In this document: positions 14,879-23,699 of the stretch, one piece after another
How the letters are laid out: the number at the start of each line of letters is the position of its first letter
Numbering within the stretch: position 1 is the stretch's first letter
Source of the DNA: Balneolaceae bacterium
GTDB taxonomy: Bacteria > Bacteroidota > Rhodothermia > Balneolales > Balneolaceae
DNA: 38,129 nt
Direction of reading: 5' to 3'
Assembly: GCA_020832415.1 (NCBI GenBank)
Contig: JAFIES010000070.1
Location: 1-38,129, forward strand
Position numbers and translations under genes: made by a program
The notes under the pieces: model-generated
Databases searched by the model: none
Seen by the model: the letters and a program-made list of their open reading frames with translations, nothing else
Told to the model about the DNA's origin: nothing

Positions 14879-17488
14879 TTAGTTGTTTGTGATGGGTACT
14901 GTAACGGTTCGACCCTTTCGGCCATTACTATTAAATATGGCTGCTTTCACTGTCTGAGAATCTCCGATATTTACAGGACCTTCGTAAAGTGGTGAATCCA
15001 GATCAGGTTCTTCTCCATCAAGTGTAAAGCGAATATCGAGGCCGGGAAACGGACTATTTGCCAGAACCTCACCATTGCGGACAACTACGCCCGGGGTTGG
15101 GATTCTGTAATTAATCGTACTGTAGAGAGCATCAAGCCGGCTCAGTTCAATCTGTCCGATTCGGTTGGCAAACTCATTCCAGGCTTCATCCCTTGCAGCC
15201 CACATATCATCACTATTTTCATGTACTGCCCATTCAGCATCACCTACCCAGGCTCTTTCGGCCAAACCAAGCAATCTGGGATAGATCATGTAATCCATTC
15301 TACCCGGTTGATTTACGGTTTCGGTCCATAGTTGCCCTTGTAAACCAAGTATATTTTCCCGCCCCTGATCGGTCAGGCGAATGGCATCATCAAAATAGTC
15401 GTGTGCAATTGGATTGCCGTAACTATCCGTTCTGGCATTTCGATAAAGATCTGTCGGTATGAATGAGTAAGGTTCTTTTGTATCGAACATAGCAGCCCAG
15501 TAGAACCCGGGTTCCTCCCAGTGCTTGTTGTACGCAAAATCGAAATAGAAATTTGATGCGTGCGACATGATGATTTCATACCCCATATTGGCAAGTGTGT
15601 AGGCATAATCTTCGGTTCCGCTTCCCCAGATATTCGACCAAATGTGAGGAATCATGGTACCGGCATAGTCGGGGTTGGGAGTTTTTGCTTCGCCATGCGG
15701 TTCACCCATAAAAGCGATCTCTTCCCAGCCGGCCATTTGCAAATCACGGTCAGCAAGCATGTCGCGCAGTTTTCCGAAAAAATGAACCTGAAGTCCTTGT
15801 GTATCATCAATGTCATGCTCGGCCATATATGCTTCGCACGCCGGCGAGCCTTGCCAAACTCCTGCAGGAACTTCATCCCCACCGATGTGAATGGTATTGA
15901 GCGGTGCCCCTGCTAGCTGATGCATTGCAATAACTTCATCAATCACCAAATCAAGGAATCGAAAGGTAGACTCCGTACAGACGTTGATTACGTTATCATT
16001 AAAATTTTGAATGGAAAGATATTCCGACTGGTCATCAACATCGTCCAACCTGTAGTAGTTTGCAGCCTCTTCATCACCGGCCCGGCTGAGTCTTTCCGCC
16101 CTGGCCTTCATCGCAACAATGGCAGCTCGTGCGTGGCCCGGCACATCAATTTCGGGGATTACTTCAATATGGCGATCTGTTGCAAAACGGAGAATTTCAA
16201 TGTATTGATCGCGCGTATACCAACCGCTGCCAAAAGAGTCACCCACTGTGGGATCGGGCCCTGAACCGTAGGATGGAATCAGATAATTCTCTTCCGTTTC
16301 TGTATGGCCTCGTCGGCCTCCAATTTCGGTGAGTTCGGGCAGCTGTTCAATCTCCAGTCTCCACCCCTCATCATCTGTAAGATGAAAATGGAATTTATTC
16401 ATCTTATACATCGCCATGATATCCAGTAGTTGCGTTACACTCGACATTGGCTGGAAATTACGCGATACATCGAGGTGCATCCCGCGATATCCGTAAGCAG
16501 GTTCGTCTTCAACTTTAGCAGCTTTAATTTTTATGTCATCGGGATTTTCGAACTCAATTAATGCCCTTGCTGTTTGAATGCCATAAAAAATTCCGGGTCT
16601 GTCGGCGGCAGTAATTTGAATTAAACCCGGTGAAATATCGAGCTGATACGCTTCACTATTGGCCGTCTCAGAGATTTCCATATCCAGAATAATTACGTTC
16701 CCTTCCGGATCTGTATCCATACCCAAAAACCGGGTTGACGCTGCTACTCCGCCAATTGCATTCAAATAATCGGCCAACATATCAGCCTCATGGCTTAAGC
16801 TTTCATGATGATAGATTACATGGCTGCCGTTAAGCTGATAATATCCCTCTCCTGCCTCAAAAGATACCGGTGTTGGTGTTACCCTGCTAACCTGGTTCGG
16901 TTGGAGAAGTGAGAGTGCCTCATTCTTTGTGAAATCACTTTCAGGTGCGGGAACTTCCACCAAATCACCTTCTGATCGATTCTTCTGTTCTGTTCTCACG
17001 AAAGGTTCAATATTCACACTATCCACATTTTTGATCAGGCCATCATCAAAAACAAAATAAAACCCTTGTGGTGCATCACTTGCTTTGATCGAAAAAAACC
17101 TCCCTGAATACTCAATTTTTCTGCTATCACCCGGTGCAATTGTACGGAAATCATCTGTAGGTGTAAGTTTGAAGAAATCGCCATTGATGTGTTCCAATTC
17201 AAGTTCAGGCAGAAAACTATCAGCTATCGGCGGACGAATAGAATTAAAGAAGAGAGACCAGCCGCTTTCAGAAAGAGTAACATCCGATTGATTGTGAATG
17301 GTTAAAGTCGCACTGAATGTATTTTCCGGCTCAAAATTGGAGATAAGCTCCCAATCCATAGTGATGCCGGATGATTCCGCTGCGATCCGATATGAGCCTA
17401 GGTCAGATTCTGATTCTTCACTGCTGCAGGAGATCATCAAAAAAGCCACTAATAAAAGCAGTGGTGTTAAAAAAAGTAGATTTTTCAT
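14879..17488 (-). CDS. GH20 beta-N-acetylhexosaminidase lipoprotein
   Basis: An 869-residue exported hexosaminidase that removes terminal GlcNAc/GalNAc from chitin oligomers or glycans. The start at 17486-17488 gives MKNLLFLTPLLLLVAFLMIS followed by Cys-Ser-Ser, a lipoprotein signal; a longer frame to 17563 would hide it. In order: an N-terminal carbohydrate-binding CHB_HEX-like beta domain (about 35-170, GITMDWELISNFEPENTFSA), a GH20b domain (about 205-330), the catalytic barrel from YGYRGMHLDVSRNF to about 760 with FHFHLTDDEGWRLE and the acid pair in HIGGDEVPAGVW, then a C-terminal beta domain (FTLDGEEPDLDSPLYEGP). It follows the ROK gene by 46 bases. Confidence 0.95.
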   Translation of the reverse strand: MKNLLFLTPLLLLVAFLMISCSSEESESDLGSYRIAAESSGITMDWELISNFEPENTFSATLTIHNQSDVTLSESGWSLFFNSIRPPIADSFLPELELEHINGDFFKLTPTDDFRTIAPGDSRKIEYSGRFFSIKASDAPQGFYFVFDDGLIKNVDSVNIEPFVRTEQKNRSEGDLVEVPAPESDFTKNEALSLLQPNQVSRVTPTPVSFEAGEGYYQLNGSHVIYHHESLSHEADMLADYLNAIGGVAASTRFLGMDTDPEGNVIILDMEISETANSEAYQLDISPGLIQITAADRPGIFYGIQTARALIEFENPDDIKIKAAKVEDEPAYGYRGMHLDVSRNFQPMSSVTQLLDIMAMYKMNKFHFHLTDDEGWRLEIEQLPELTEIGGRRGHTETEENYLIPSYGSGPDPTVGDSFGSGWYTRDQYIEILRFATDRHIEVIPEIDVPGHARAAIVAMKARAERLSRAGDEEAANYYRLDDVDDQSEYLSIQNFNDNVINVCTESTFRFLDLVIDEVIAMHQLAGAPLNTIHIGGDEVPAGVWQGSPACEAYMAEHDIDDTQGLQVHFFGKLRDMLADRDLQMAGWEEIAFMGEPHGEAKTPNPDYAGTMIPHIWSNIWGSGTEDYAYTLANMGYEIIMSHASNFYFDFAYNKHWEEPGFYWAAMFDTKEPYSFIPTDLYRNARTDSYGNPIAHDYFDDAIRLTDQGRENILGLQGQLWTETVNQPGRMDYMIYPRLLGLAERAWVGDAEWAVHENSDDMWAARDEAWNEFANRIGQIELSRLDALYSTINYRIPTPGVVVRNGEVLANSPFPGLDIRFTLDGEEPDLDSPLYEGPVNIGDSQTVKAAIFNSNGRKGRTVTVPITNN

Positions 17489-17534
17489 AGCTGGAAATTG
17501 AATTGAATGGCCTGATTTCTTTAAGATACGGCTG

Positions 17535-18509
17535 TTAGATGGTTTCTTCACGAACTTCATCAAGTTTAAACCACATAAAAGCTGCTGCGCCTAAAATTGC
17601 AGACTTTTTATTGCTGATTTCAGAAACCTTCACTCTTACTGAACCCTTATAAATATTGAGCAGGTTTTGTTCGAGGTGATTTTTTGTTGGATTCAGAATT
17701 AAATCACCGGCTCTGGAAAGGCCGCCGGTTAGTACAATTAATTCGGGGTTTAGAATAGCAACGGTATCAGCGAGGCTTTTGCCCAGAATTTCACCTGTTT
17801 TCTCAAAGGCCCTTATTGAAATTTCATCGCCTGCTAATGCCGCTTTGGTAATCATTTTTGCAGTAAGCCCTCCATTTTTACTCTTCTCGAGAAATGGATG
17901 ATTCGTGTCTTTTTCAAATGAGTCAAGTACTGTGCGTACTATACCTGTTGCTGAAGCATACGTTTCCAGGCAGCCTTTTTTCCCACATCCGCACTGCCTG
18001 CCATTTGGCACTGCATTTGTATGCCCAAGTTCGCCGGCATGTCCATTTGCGCCAAGAAGCAGACGACCATCTGTAACAATACCGCTGCCCAGGCCGGTAC
18101 CAAGTGTTATACAGATGAAGTTCTTTACACCCTTTGCAACTCCATAAAGCATTTCTCCTATGGCAGCAGCGTTAGCATCGTTCGAGATAACAGCAGGAAC
18201 CTGGAAATGGTTTTCTAATATTTCACGTACAGGCAGGTTTCCGGGCCATCCAAGGTTTGAGGCATCTTCAATTGTACCGTTCTTATAGCTTCCTGTTGGT
18301 GCTCCTATTCCCAAGCCAACCAGCGAGACTGTTGTTGGAGTGTTGTTGAGCATTTCTGAAATTTCACGTTTCAGATTAATAAAGAATGCGTCGAATCCTT
18401 CAGCGGCATTTGTAGGCATCGAATGAAAAGCTACAATATCCCCTTCCCTGCTCACAAGGCCAATCTTGGTTTCTGTGCCGCCAATATCTATCCCCGCTGT
18501 TACAATCAT
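17535..18509 (-). CDS. ROK-family sugar kinase (probable GlcNAc/glucokinase)
   Basis: A 324-residue ROK kinase that phosphorylates a hexose with ATP in the cytosol. Motifs are the phosphate loop DIGGTETKIG (8-17), the sugar-binding SNDANAAAIGE, LGTGLGSGIV, the GHAGELGH glutamate/histidine signature and the zinc-binding CGCGKKGCLE, which is complete. No HTH precedes the domain, so it is an enzyme and not a NagC-type repressor. It is first in the minus-strand operon ROK-GH20-LacI and divergent from NagB-PIG-L, which makes GlcNAc the most likely substrate (inference). Confidence 0.92.
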   Translation of the reverse strand: MIVTAGIDIGGTETKIGLVSREGDIVAFHSMPTNAAEGFDAFFINLKREISEMLNNTPTTVSLVGLGIGAPTGSYKNGTIEDASNLGWPGNLPVREILENHFQVPAVISNDANAAAIGEMLYGVAKGVKNFICITLGTGLGSGIVTDGRLLLGANGHAGELGHTNAVPNGRQCGCGKKGCLETYASATGIVRTVLDSFEKDTNHPFLEKSKNGGLTAKMITKAALAGDEISIRAFEKTGEILGKSLADTVAILNPELIVLTGGLSRAGDLILNPTKNHLEQNLLNIYKGSVRVKVSEISNKKSAILGAAAFMWFKLDEVREETI

Positions 18510-18565
18510 CTTCAGAAATTATCTCTTATGCATGTAAGAAATTCTAATTAATTTGCTATTAGTTT

Positions 18566-18690
18566 AAAGTGAGTTCGATCTAAGAATGAACAATTTGACT
18601 GAACCCGTCATATTGAGCGCATCCCGATGCAGTTCAATCGGGATGCGCTCTAACTGATGATTCTTATAAATGTTATATCGAACTCACGTT
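18566..18690. repeat. MITE-like element, copy 1
   Basis: A 125-base element bounded by inverted ends AAAGTGAGTTCGAT (18566-18579) and ATCGAACTCACGTT (18677-18690). Inside is a perfect 14-bp hairpin GAGCGCATCCCGAT/ATCGGGATGCGCTC (18615-18650). It has no coding capacity. A second copy in the opposite orientation is at 32448-32566. It lies in the regulatory gap between the ROK kinase and NagB fusion genes, and the rest of that gap contains only the LacI-type operator. Confidence 0.8.
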
Positions 18691-18769
18691 ATTTTAATGT
18701 TCAAAAGAGGTTTATTCAAAATTACGATTATAATTTTAATTACAAACCCGGTTCGGTTTAATTTGATTT

Positions 18770-18785
18770 TTGGAACCGATTCCAA
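18770..18785. promoter_or_regulatory. LacI-type operator palindrome before nagB-PIG-L
   Basis: TTGGAACCGATTCCAA is a 16-base palindrome with one mismatched pair and the central CG usual for LacI-family operators. It is 88 bases upstream of the NagB fusion start and 260 upstream of the ROK kinase start, between divergent genes of one pathway. A LacI regulator is encoded at 13768-14799. No second exact copy was found before the other genes of the locus. Confidence 0.6.
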
Positions 18786-18872
18786 TCCATAATTTTCTGC
18801 CTTTAATCGTTATATTTTAGAACCATCAGAAAAATCATAACTAACCACCTGCCAACAGCTCAACTCAATTCC

Positions 18873-20807
18873 ATGGATACATTAAAACAAAAAATCAAGG
18901 CCATCGACAAACGGCTAACCTACTACGAAAAAATTCCAACCGTTATATATCCGGAAAGTACAGATGCAGCAAAAGCTATAGCAGTTCAAATAGCCGATCT
19001 TATCAAAGAAAAAGCGAGCAGAGGAGAGAACGCTGTTTTGGGATTAGCAACAGGATCCACACCCGTTGGCATTTATGATGAACTTGTAAGAATGCATCGG
19101 GAAGATGGGCTCAGTTTCAAAAATGTTGTAACATTCAATCTGGATGAATATTTCCCCATGGAGCCGAATTCACTGCAAAGCTATGTTCGGTTTATGAATG
19201 AACATCTTTTTGATTTCATCGATATCCCAAAAGATCAGGTTCACATACCGGATGGCTCTGTTGCTGAGGTGGAAGTGAATGATTTTTGCACGGAATATGA
19301 GAAAAAAATAGAGGATGCCGGAGGCATTGACATTCAGCTGCTGGGTATTGGCCGCACAGGGCATATTGGCTTTAACGAACCGGGATCTCGTCCCGATTCT
19401 GAAACTCGCCTTATCACTCTTGATAAAATCACCCGGAAAGATGCCGCAAGTGACTTTTTTGGTGAAGAGTATGTGCCTCGCCGTGCCATAACAATGGGTG
19501 TTGGTACAATTCTTAAAGCGCGCCAGATTATTCTGATGGCCTGGGGTGAGGGTAAAGCCAAAATAATCCGCGAAACTGTTGAAGGCGAAATTAAAGAGAG
19601 CATACCGGCTACATACCTTCAGAACCATGATAATACAGCTATCGTACTGGATGAGGCCGCATCCGAAAAACTGATGCGTATCAATACTCCATGGTTGCTA
19701 ACCAATTGTGAGTGGGATGATAAACTGACCCGGAAAGCTGTGGTTTGGCTCTGCCAGAAACTCGACAAACCAATTTTAAAGCTGACCGACGAGAATTACA
19801 ATGAGAACGGTATGGCCGATCTGATTACAACCCGGGGACCGGCCTACAACATTAATATCAGAATTTTCAACGAACTTCAGCACACCATAACGGGATGGCC
19901 GGGTGGTAAACCAAACGCTGATGACAGCAATCGGCCGGAACGAAAATCCCCCTTTCCAAAACGCGCGCTCATTTTCAGTCCTCATCCAGATGATGATGTA
20001 ATCTCGATGGGAGGAACCCTGATTCGCCTGGCCGATCATGATCATGAAGTTCACATCGCGTATCAAACATCCGGTAATATCGCTGTGTTTGATGATGATG
20101 TGGTACGCTTCGCCGATTTTGTAATCGATTATTCTGAAGCATTTGGAATGAAAGAGCGTACAGCAGAAAACCTGTTCCGAAAAGTGAATGAATTCCTCGC
20201 AAACAAGCAACCCGGTCAGGTTGATTCCCCTGAAGTGAAAAAAATTAAAGGATTAATCCGACGCGGAGAAGCCAAAGCGGGCGGGCGATACTGTGGAGTG
20301 CCTGATGAAAACATGCACTTTATGGAGATGCCGTTTTATGAGACGGGCCGGGTAAAGAAAAATCCTATCTCTGATGAGGATGTGCAGATAACTGTAGACC
20401 TGCTTCGAAAAATCAAACCTCACCAGGTATATGCCGCCGGTGATCTTTCTGATCCGCACGGCACACACAGGGTTTGCCTCACTGCAATTTTCAAAGCACT
20501 TGAAGTGGTAAAAAATGATGAATGGGCAAAAGATTGCTGGGTGTGGCTCTATCGCGGTGCCTGGCAAGAGTGGGATGTTAATGAGATTGAAATGGCTGTT
20601 CCGTTAAGCCCCGAAGAGCTGAATCGCAAACGCCGTGCAATCTTCAAGCATCAATCCCAAAAAGACCGCCCGCTTTTCCCCGGTTCAGACGCTCGGGAAT
20701 TTTGGCAGCGATCAGAAGATCGAAACCGTGGTACAGCAGAAACCTACGATGCTCTTGGTCTTGCAGAATACGAGGCCATAGAGGGCTTTGTTCGATACCA
20801 CTTTTGA
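18873..20807 (+). CDS. nagB: Glucosamine-6-phosphate deaminase fused to PIG-L deacetylase
   Basis: A 644-residue two-domain enzyme. Residues about 20-290 are NagB: LGLATGSTPVGIYDEL, FNLDEYFPM (the D-E pair that includes the catalytic base Asp), GIGRTGHIGFNEP and the closing TAIVLDEAA. Residues about 365-640 are an LmbE/PIG-L zinc deacetylase: SPHPDDDVISMGGTLIRLAD (zinc His and Asp) and the second zinc histidines in DPHGTHRVC. NagB makes fructose-6-phosphate and ammonia from GlcN-6-P; the PIG-L half could supply the deacetylation normally done by NagA, which is absent here (inference). In the active-site loop the E. coli Asp141 (GND-GH) is Thr (GRT-GH). Fusions of this kind are known in Bacteroidota. 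A terminator follows. Confidence 0.93.
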   Translation: MDTLKQKIKAIDKRLTYYEKIPTVIYPESTDAAKAIAVQIADLIKEKASRGENAVLGLATGSTPVGIYDELVRMHREDGLSFKNVVTFNLDEYFPMEPNSLQSYVRFMNEHLFDFIDIPKDQVHIPDGSVAEVEVNDFCTEYEKKIEDAGGIDIQLLGIGRTGHIGFNEPGSRPDSETRLITLDKITRKDAASDFFGEEYVPRRAITMGVGTILKARQIILMAWGEGKAKIIRETVEGEIKESIPATYLQNHDNTAIVLDEAASEKLMRINTPWLLTNCEWDDKLTRKAVVWLCQKLDKPILKLTDENYNENGMADLITTRGPAYNINIRIFNELQHTITGWPGGKPNADDSNRPERKSPFPKRALIFSPHPDDDVISMGGTLIRLADHDHEVHIAYQTSGNIAVFDDDVVRFADFVIDYSEAFGMKERTAENLFRKVNEFLANKQPGQVDSPEVKKIKGLIRRGEAKAGGRYCGVPDENMHFMEMPFYETGRVKKNPISDEDVQITVDLLRKIKPHQVYAAGDLSDPHGTHRVCLTAIFKALEVVKNDEWAKDCWVWLYRGAWQEWDVNEIEMAVPLSPEELNRKRRAIFKHQSQKDRPLFPGSDAREFWQRSEDRNRGTAETYDALGLAEYEAIEGFVRYHF

Positions 20808-20829
20808 TACATCACGTGACATGAAAGAG

Positions 20830-20862
20830 AAATGGTACTTCCTCAGGGTTGTGCCATTTTTT
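20830..20862 (+). terminator. Intrinsic terminator after nagB-PIG-L
   Basis: AAATGGTAC pairs with GTGCCATTT (one G-T pair) around a 12-base loop and runs into six T residues. It begins 23 bases after the stop codon. Confidence 0.7.
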
Positions 20863-20967
20863 CTGCCGTTATCTAACGAATTCACGTTAATTAATGATTG
20901 GACGCAAACATCTTGTTCTTGCAATTTTTTGCAAAGCCACTCCTCTACTAATAAATAATGAGCTTTT

Positions 20968-22488
20968 TTAACTGGATTTATTCTCTATTTCTTCGTCCAG
21001 AAGCACAGGATTCTCTATCATCTCATCCTTCGGTTCGCGTACCATAAACCAGCTTATTGCTGATAATGCTACGGTTGCGGAACAGATAATCAGCAGTATG
21101 GACTTGTCGGGCACAGCTTCAACAACTTCACCTATTGCAAAACTGGAAACCAGCTGCGGCAATACTACCGAAAGGTTAAATAATCCCATATAAAGGCCCA
21201 TCTGATTCTGTGCAACCTTCTGGCTCATAATCGCAAATGGCAAACTGATGATGGATGCCCAGCCAATCCCTACAATCATCATTAAAATGTAGATCACATT
21301 GGGACTATTGCCCATAAAAACAATGGCTGCATAACCTGCCGCCATAATAACAAGCGACCATGCATGAGTTCGAACCCGCCCGAAACGATTGGCCAGAGGC
21401 TCAAGCAGCAGTACGGGAATAATCGCAGCTATCAAATTGAGTGAGAAAAAGCTCCAGTTTACAACAGTGCCAATTTCATCGCCGGATAAATCCGGAATCT
21501 GAAATTCAACAAAAGCAAAAAAGTAGATAAACATGCTCTGTACCCCAATCCAGGAAAAAGAGTGTGCAGCCAGCACTTTTTGAAAACCGATCTTACCGGC
21601 TTCTTCCCTCGATTTACCCTCCTCTTTTTGTATGAGTGCGTGGGCTACAAGAAGAATGGTGACAATGAGTGCAAAAATTTCAAAGTAGTAGCCCGGAAAC
21701 TCAAAATCGCTGAGGCGCTTGATAATGGCGTAAATGCCATACATCAGAAAACCCCAAAGCGGCCGAATATTCATCAAAACGTCTGAAAAAGATGCATACC
21801 TGTGTGGCAATGGATCCACACCTGAGTCAGTAATAGACTTAGTGATGTCATCTTCATCTTCGCCATATCGCCCCAGATATTTCGGCTCTTTTATAAAAAA
21901 CGGTGGCAGTACAGAAAAGAGCAAAACAATTACAGCGCCACTATAAATCAGGAAAATATTCCCCATTGTAGCGCCAACGAAATACGAGAGCACCCCAAAA
22001 CTTCCTGAAATGGTTTGCATCCACGTGTAACCTTTGGTCCGTGCCCGGCCTTCCGGAGTAACATCAGCAATGATAGATCGGGTAGGATTAAACGAGACGT
22101 TGATGGATAAATCCAGCACCATGGAGATTACAATGGCTATACCGAGAATAGCTTCAATACCCAGGCCCTCCTGGATGATGCCAATATTGGGTAGGGCCAG
22201 CAGCATCAGCGAGGCTAATGTGCCGCCAATCAAGATAAAAATCCTGCGGCGGCCATTCATCACCCATACATTATCACTGATAATCCCGATAATAACCTGC
22301 CCCAGGATCCCGGCAATAGGTCCGGTTGCCCATACTAAACCAATATCACTTATGGAGAGACCATATTGATAGGTGAGCAGCCAGCTAAGTGCGGCAATTT
22401 GAATAGAAAGCCCCAGCCCCATCGCAGTAGCGGGAAGCGCAAGAAGTGCGTAAAATGAGTTTGATAATCTTTTCTGGATGTTCAGCAT
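20968..22488 (-). CDS. MFS sugar transporter (SLC45/GPH-like)
   Basis: A 506-residue inner-membrane symporter with about 12 hydrophobic helices. The first helices and loop (LGLSIQIAALSWLLTYQYGL, then GPIAGILGQVIIGIISDNVW, then RRRIFILIGG) fit the SLC45/glycoside-pentoside-hexuronide branch of the major facilitator superfamily. The central cytoplasmic loop (about 205-245) is acidic. It converges on the NagB fusion gene and probably imports GlcNAc, chitobiose or related sugars across the inner membrane; the substrate is inferred from context. No SusC/SusD pair is present in this window. It is divergent from the GntR gene. Confidence 0.88.
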   Translation of the reverse strand: MLNIQKRLSNSFYALLALPATAMGLGLSIQIAALSWLLTYQYGLSISDIGLVWATGPIAGILGQVIIGIISDNVWVMNGRRRIFILIGGTLASLMLLALPNIGIIQEGLGIEAILGIAIVISMVLDLSINVSFNPTRSIIADVTPEGRARTKGYTWMQTISGSFGVLSYFVGATMGNIFLIYSGAVIVLLFSVLPPFFIKEPKYLGRYGEDEDDITKSITDSGVDPLPHRYASFSDVLMNIRPLWGFLMYGIYAIIKRLSDFEFPGYYFEIFALIVTILLVAHALIQKEEGKSREEAGKIGFQKVLAAHSFSWIGVQSMFIYFFAFVEFQIPDLSGDEIGTVVNWSFFSLNLIAAIIPVLLLEPLANRFGRVRTHAWSLVIMAAGYAAIVFMGNSPNVIYILMMIVGIGWASIISLPFAIMSQKVAQNQMGLYMGLFNLSVVLPQLVSSFAIGEVVEAVPDKSILLIICSATVALSAISWFMVREPKDEMIENPVLLDEEIENKSS

Positions 22489-22651
22489 AGAAAATTCCGC
22501 AGATGTTAATATTCAAAATCTTAATCGCCGCCCCGTAGAACCATTTTCAGGATTGCAGCCGTAAAACGTAATGTATTAAATAAGCTTCAATTTATTGATT
22601 TTTTTGAATTCTTCCCGCGATCGATTTGCATGGCAAAGAAATTTCTGTTCG

Positions 22652-23509
22652 ATGATAAATGAACCGGAATTGCTATTTTACAATTGGTTCTATAGATTGA
22701 AAGCGTTCCCAAGAATCAAGAAAGTTTTCAGGTTGGATCAGCCCGTTCCCAAATATTACAAGATTTACGAAAAGCTCCTCAAGCAGATCCGACAGGGTAA
22801 ATACAGTGAAAATAATTTATTTCCGAGTGATACCGAACTCGTTAAAAAATTTCGGGTTAGCCGTGGAACTGTCAGAGAGGCCATCAAATTACTTTTCCAG
22901 CAAGGATACCTTGTACGGGAACAGGGAAAAGGTACTTTTGTTACCTATAAAAAAATTCAGCAAGATCCCGACAGGCTTATTGGCTTCACGCAGCTCATGC
23001 GTCAGCATAATATCAGGCCAACTGCACGCATCATCGAAAAAAAGATTATCGCTGCACCGGCGCACATAGGGCATATCATGAACCTTCAAAGCGATGAAAA
23101 AGTGGTTCGTCTTGTTCGTTTACGATTTGGTGACGAACAGCCTTTAATTATTGAGCGATCGTTTTATTCGTACGATCTATTTGAACCTGTTTATAACATG
23201 GATCTCGACAACAACTCCATCTACGAACTTTTGTACGAGTTTACAGATACCCGCCTTGGAGATGCGAACCAACGAATTGAAGCAATAAGTGCTGGCCAGC
23301 AGGAACAGGAGCTACTCGAAATCGAACTGGGCACTCCACTACTTTTAATCAAACGGCTGATCAACACAGAAAACGGTGATGTTTTCCAATACTCGGAAGA
23401 TGTGTACAGAAGTGACCGGATCAATTTCTACACAAAAACGGTTCCATATAACAAGGAAATTGATCAGTATACGCTCCCGCTTGAACTGGAAGATCATAAT
23501 ATATTTTAG
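22652..23509 (+). CDS. GntR/HutC-family transcriptional regulator, probably of glpKD
   Basis: From the ATG at 22652 the protein has 285 residues. A winged HTH of GntR type (YYKIYEKLLKQIRQGKYSEN, FPSDTELVKKFRVSRGTVRE, LVREQGKGTFV) is followed by a UTRA effector domain (about 110-270: DRLIGFTQLMRQHNIRPTAR, VVRLVRLRFGDEQPL, IERSFYSYDLF, FQYSEDVYRSDR). About 35 residues precede the usual HTH start, so a TTG at 22733 is an alternative start. A terminator separates it from glpK, and the HutC-type site TTGTCTATACAA lies between them, making glpKD its likely target. It could instead serve the divergent MFS gene. Confidence 0.88.
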   Translation: MINEPELLFYNWFYRLKAFPRIKKVFRLDQPVPKYYKIYEKLLKQIRQGKYSENNLFPSDTELVKKFRVSRGTVREAIKLLFQQGYLVREQGKGTFVTYKKIQQDPDRLIGFTQLMRQHNIRPTARIIEKKIIAAPAHIGHIMNLQSDEKVVRLVRLRFGDEQPLIIERSFYSYDLFEPVYNMDLDNNSIYELLYEFTDTRLGDANQRIEAISAGQQEQELLEIELGTPLLLIKRLINTENGDVFQYSEDVYRSDRINFYTKTVPYNKEIDQYTLPLELEDHNIF

Positions 23510-23605
23510 AACTTCATTTTCAGACGAATAATTGGGTTTATTTTGTGACTATGTTGATATTCTCATTGAAGAAACAAATTATAATCTGAAAAGAAATTTA
23601 AAAAA

Positions 23606-23640
23606 CGCTTCACTTATTTGATTTTGTGGAAGCGGTTTTT
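23606..23640 (+). terminator. Intrinsic terminator between the GntR gene and glpK
   Basis: CGCTTC (23606-23611) pairs with GAAGCG (23629-23634), preceded by six A and followed by GTTTTT. The extended A/T flanks pair too, so it may act on both strands. Confidence 0.6.
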
Positions 23641-23648
23641 CAAATTAA

Positions 23649-23660
23649 TTGTCTATACAA
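23649..23660. promoter_or_regulatory. HutC/GntR-type operator upstream of glpK
   Basis: TTGTCTATACAA contains the HutC-subfamily consensus GTMTAKAC exactly, within TTGT/ACAA dyad ends. A partial second copy (ACTATACATTC) follows directly. It is 40 bases before the glpK ATG and 140 bases after the GntR-UTRA gene, so binding would block glpK transcription (inference). Confidence 0.6.
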
Positions 23661-23699
23661 CTATACATTCGCTAACCGGCAACAAAGGAGAACAGAAAA

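Noticed and set aside
17489-17563. Upstream extension of the GH20 protein to 17563
   Set aside because: It would place 25 residues before a clear lipoprotein signal peptide and overlap the ROK gene end.
19170-19628. Long minus-strand frames inside nagB, GH20 and E1 genes
   Set aside because: They are opposite-strand shadows of well-supported coding regions with no independent features.
22489-22651. A second HutC-type operator before the divergent MFS gene
   Set aside because: No GTMTAKAC match is present in this gap.
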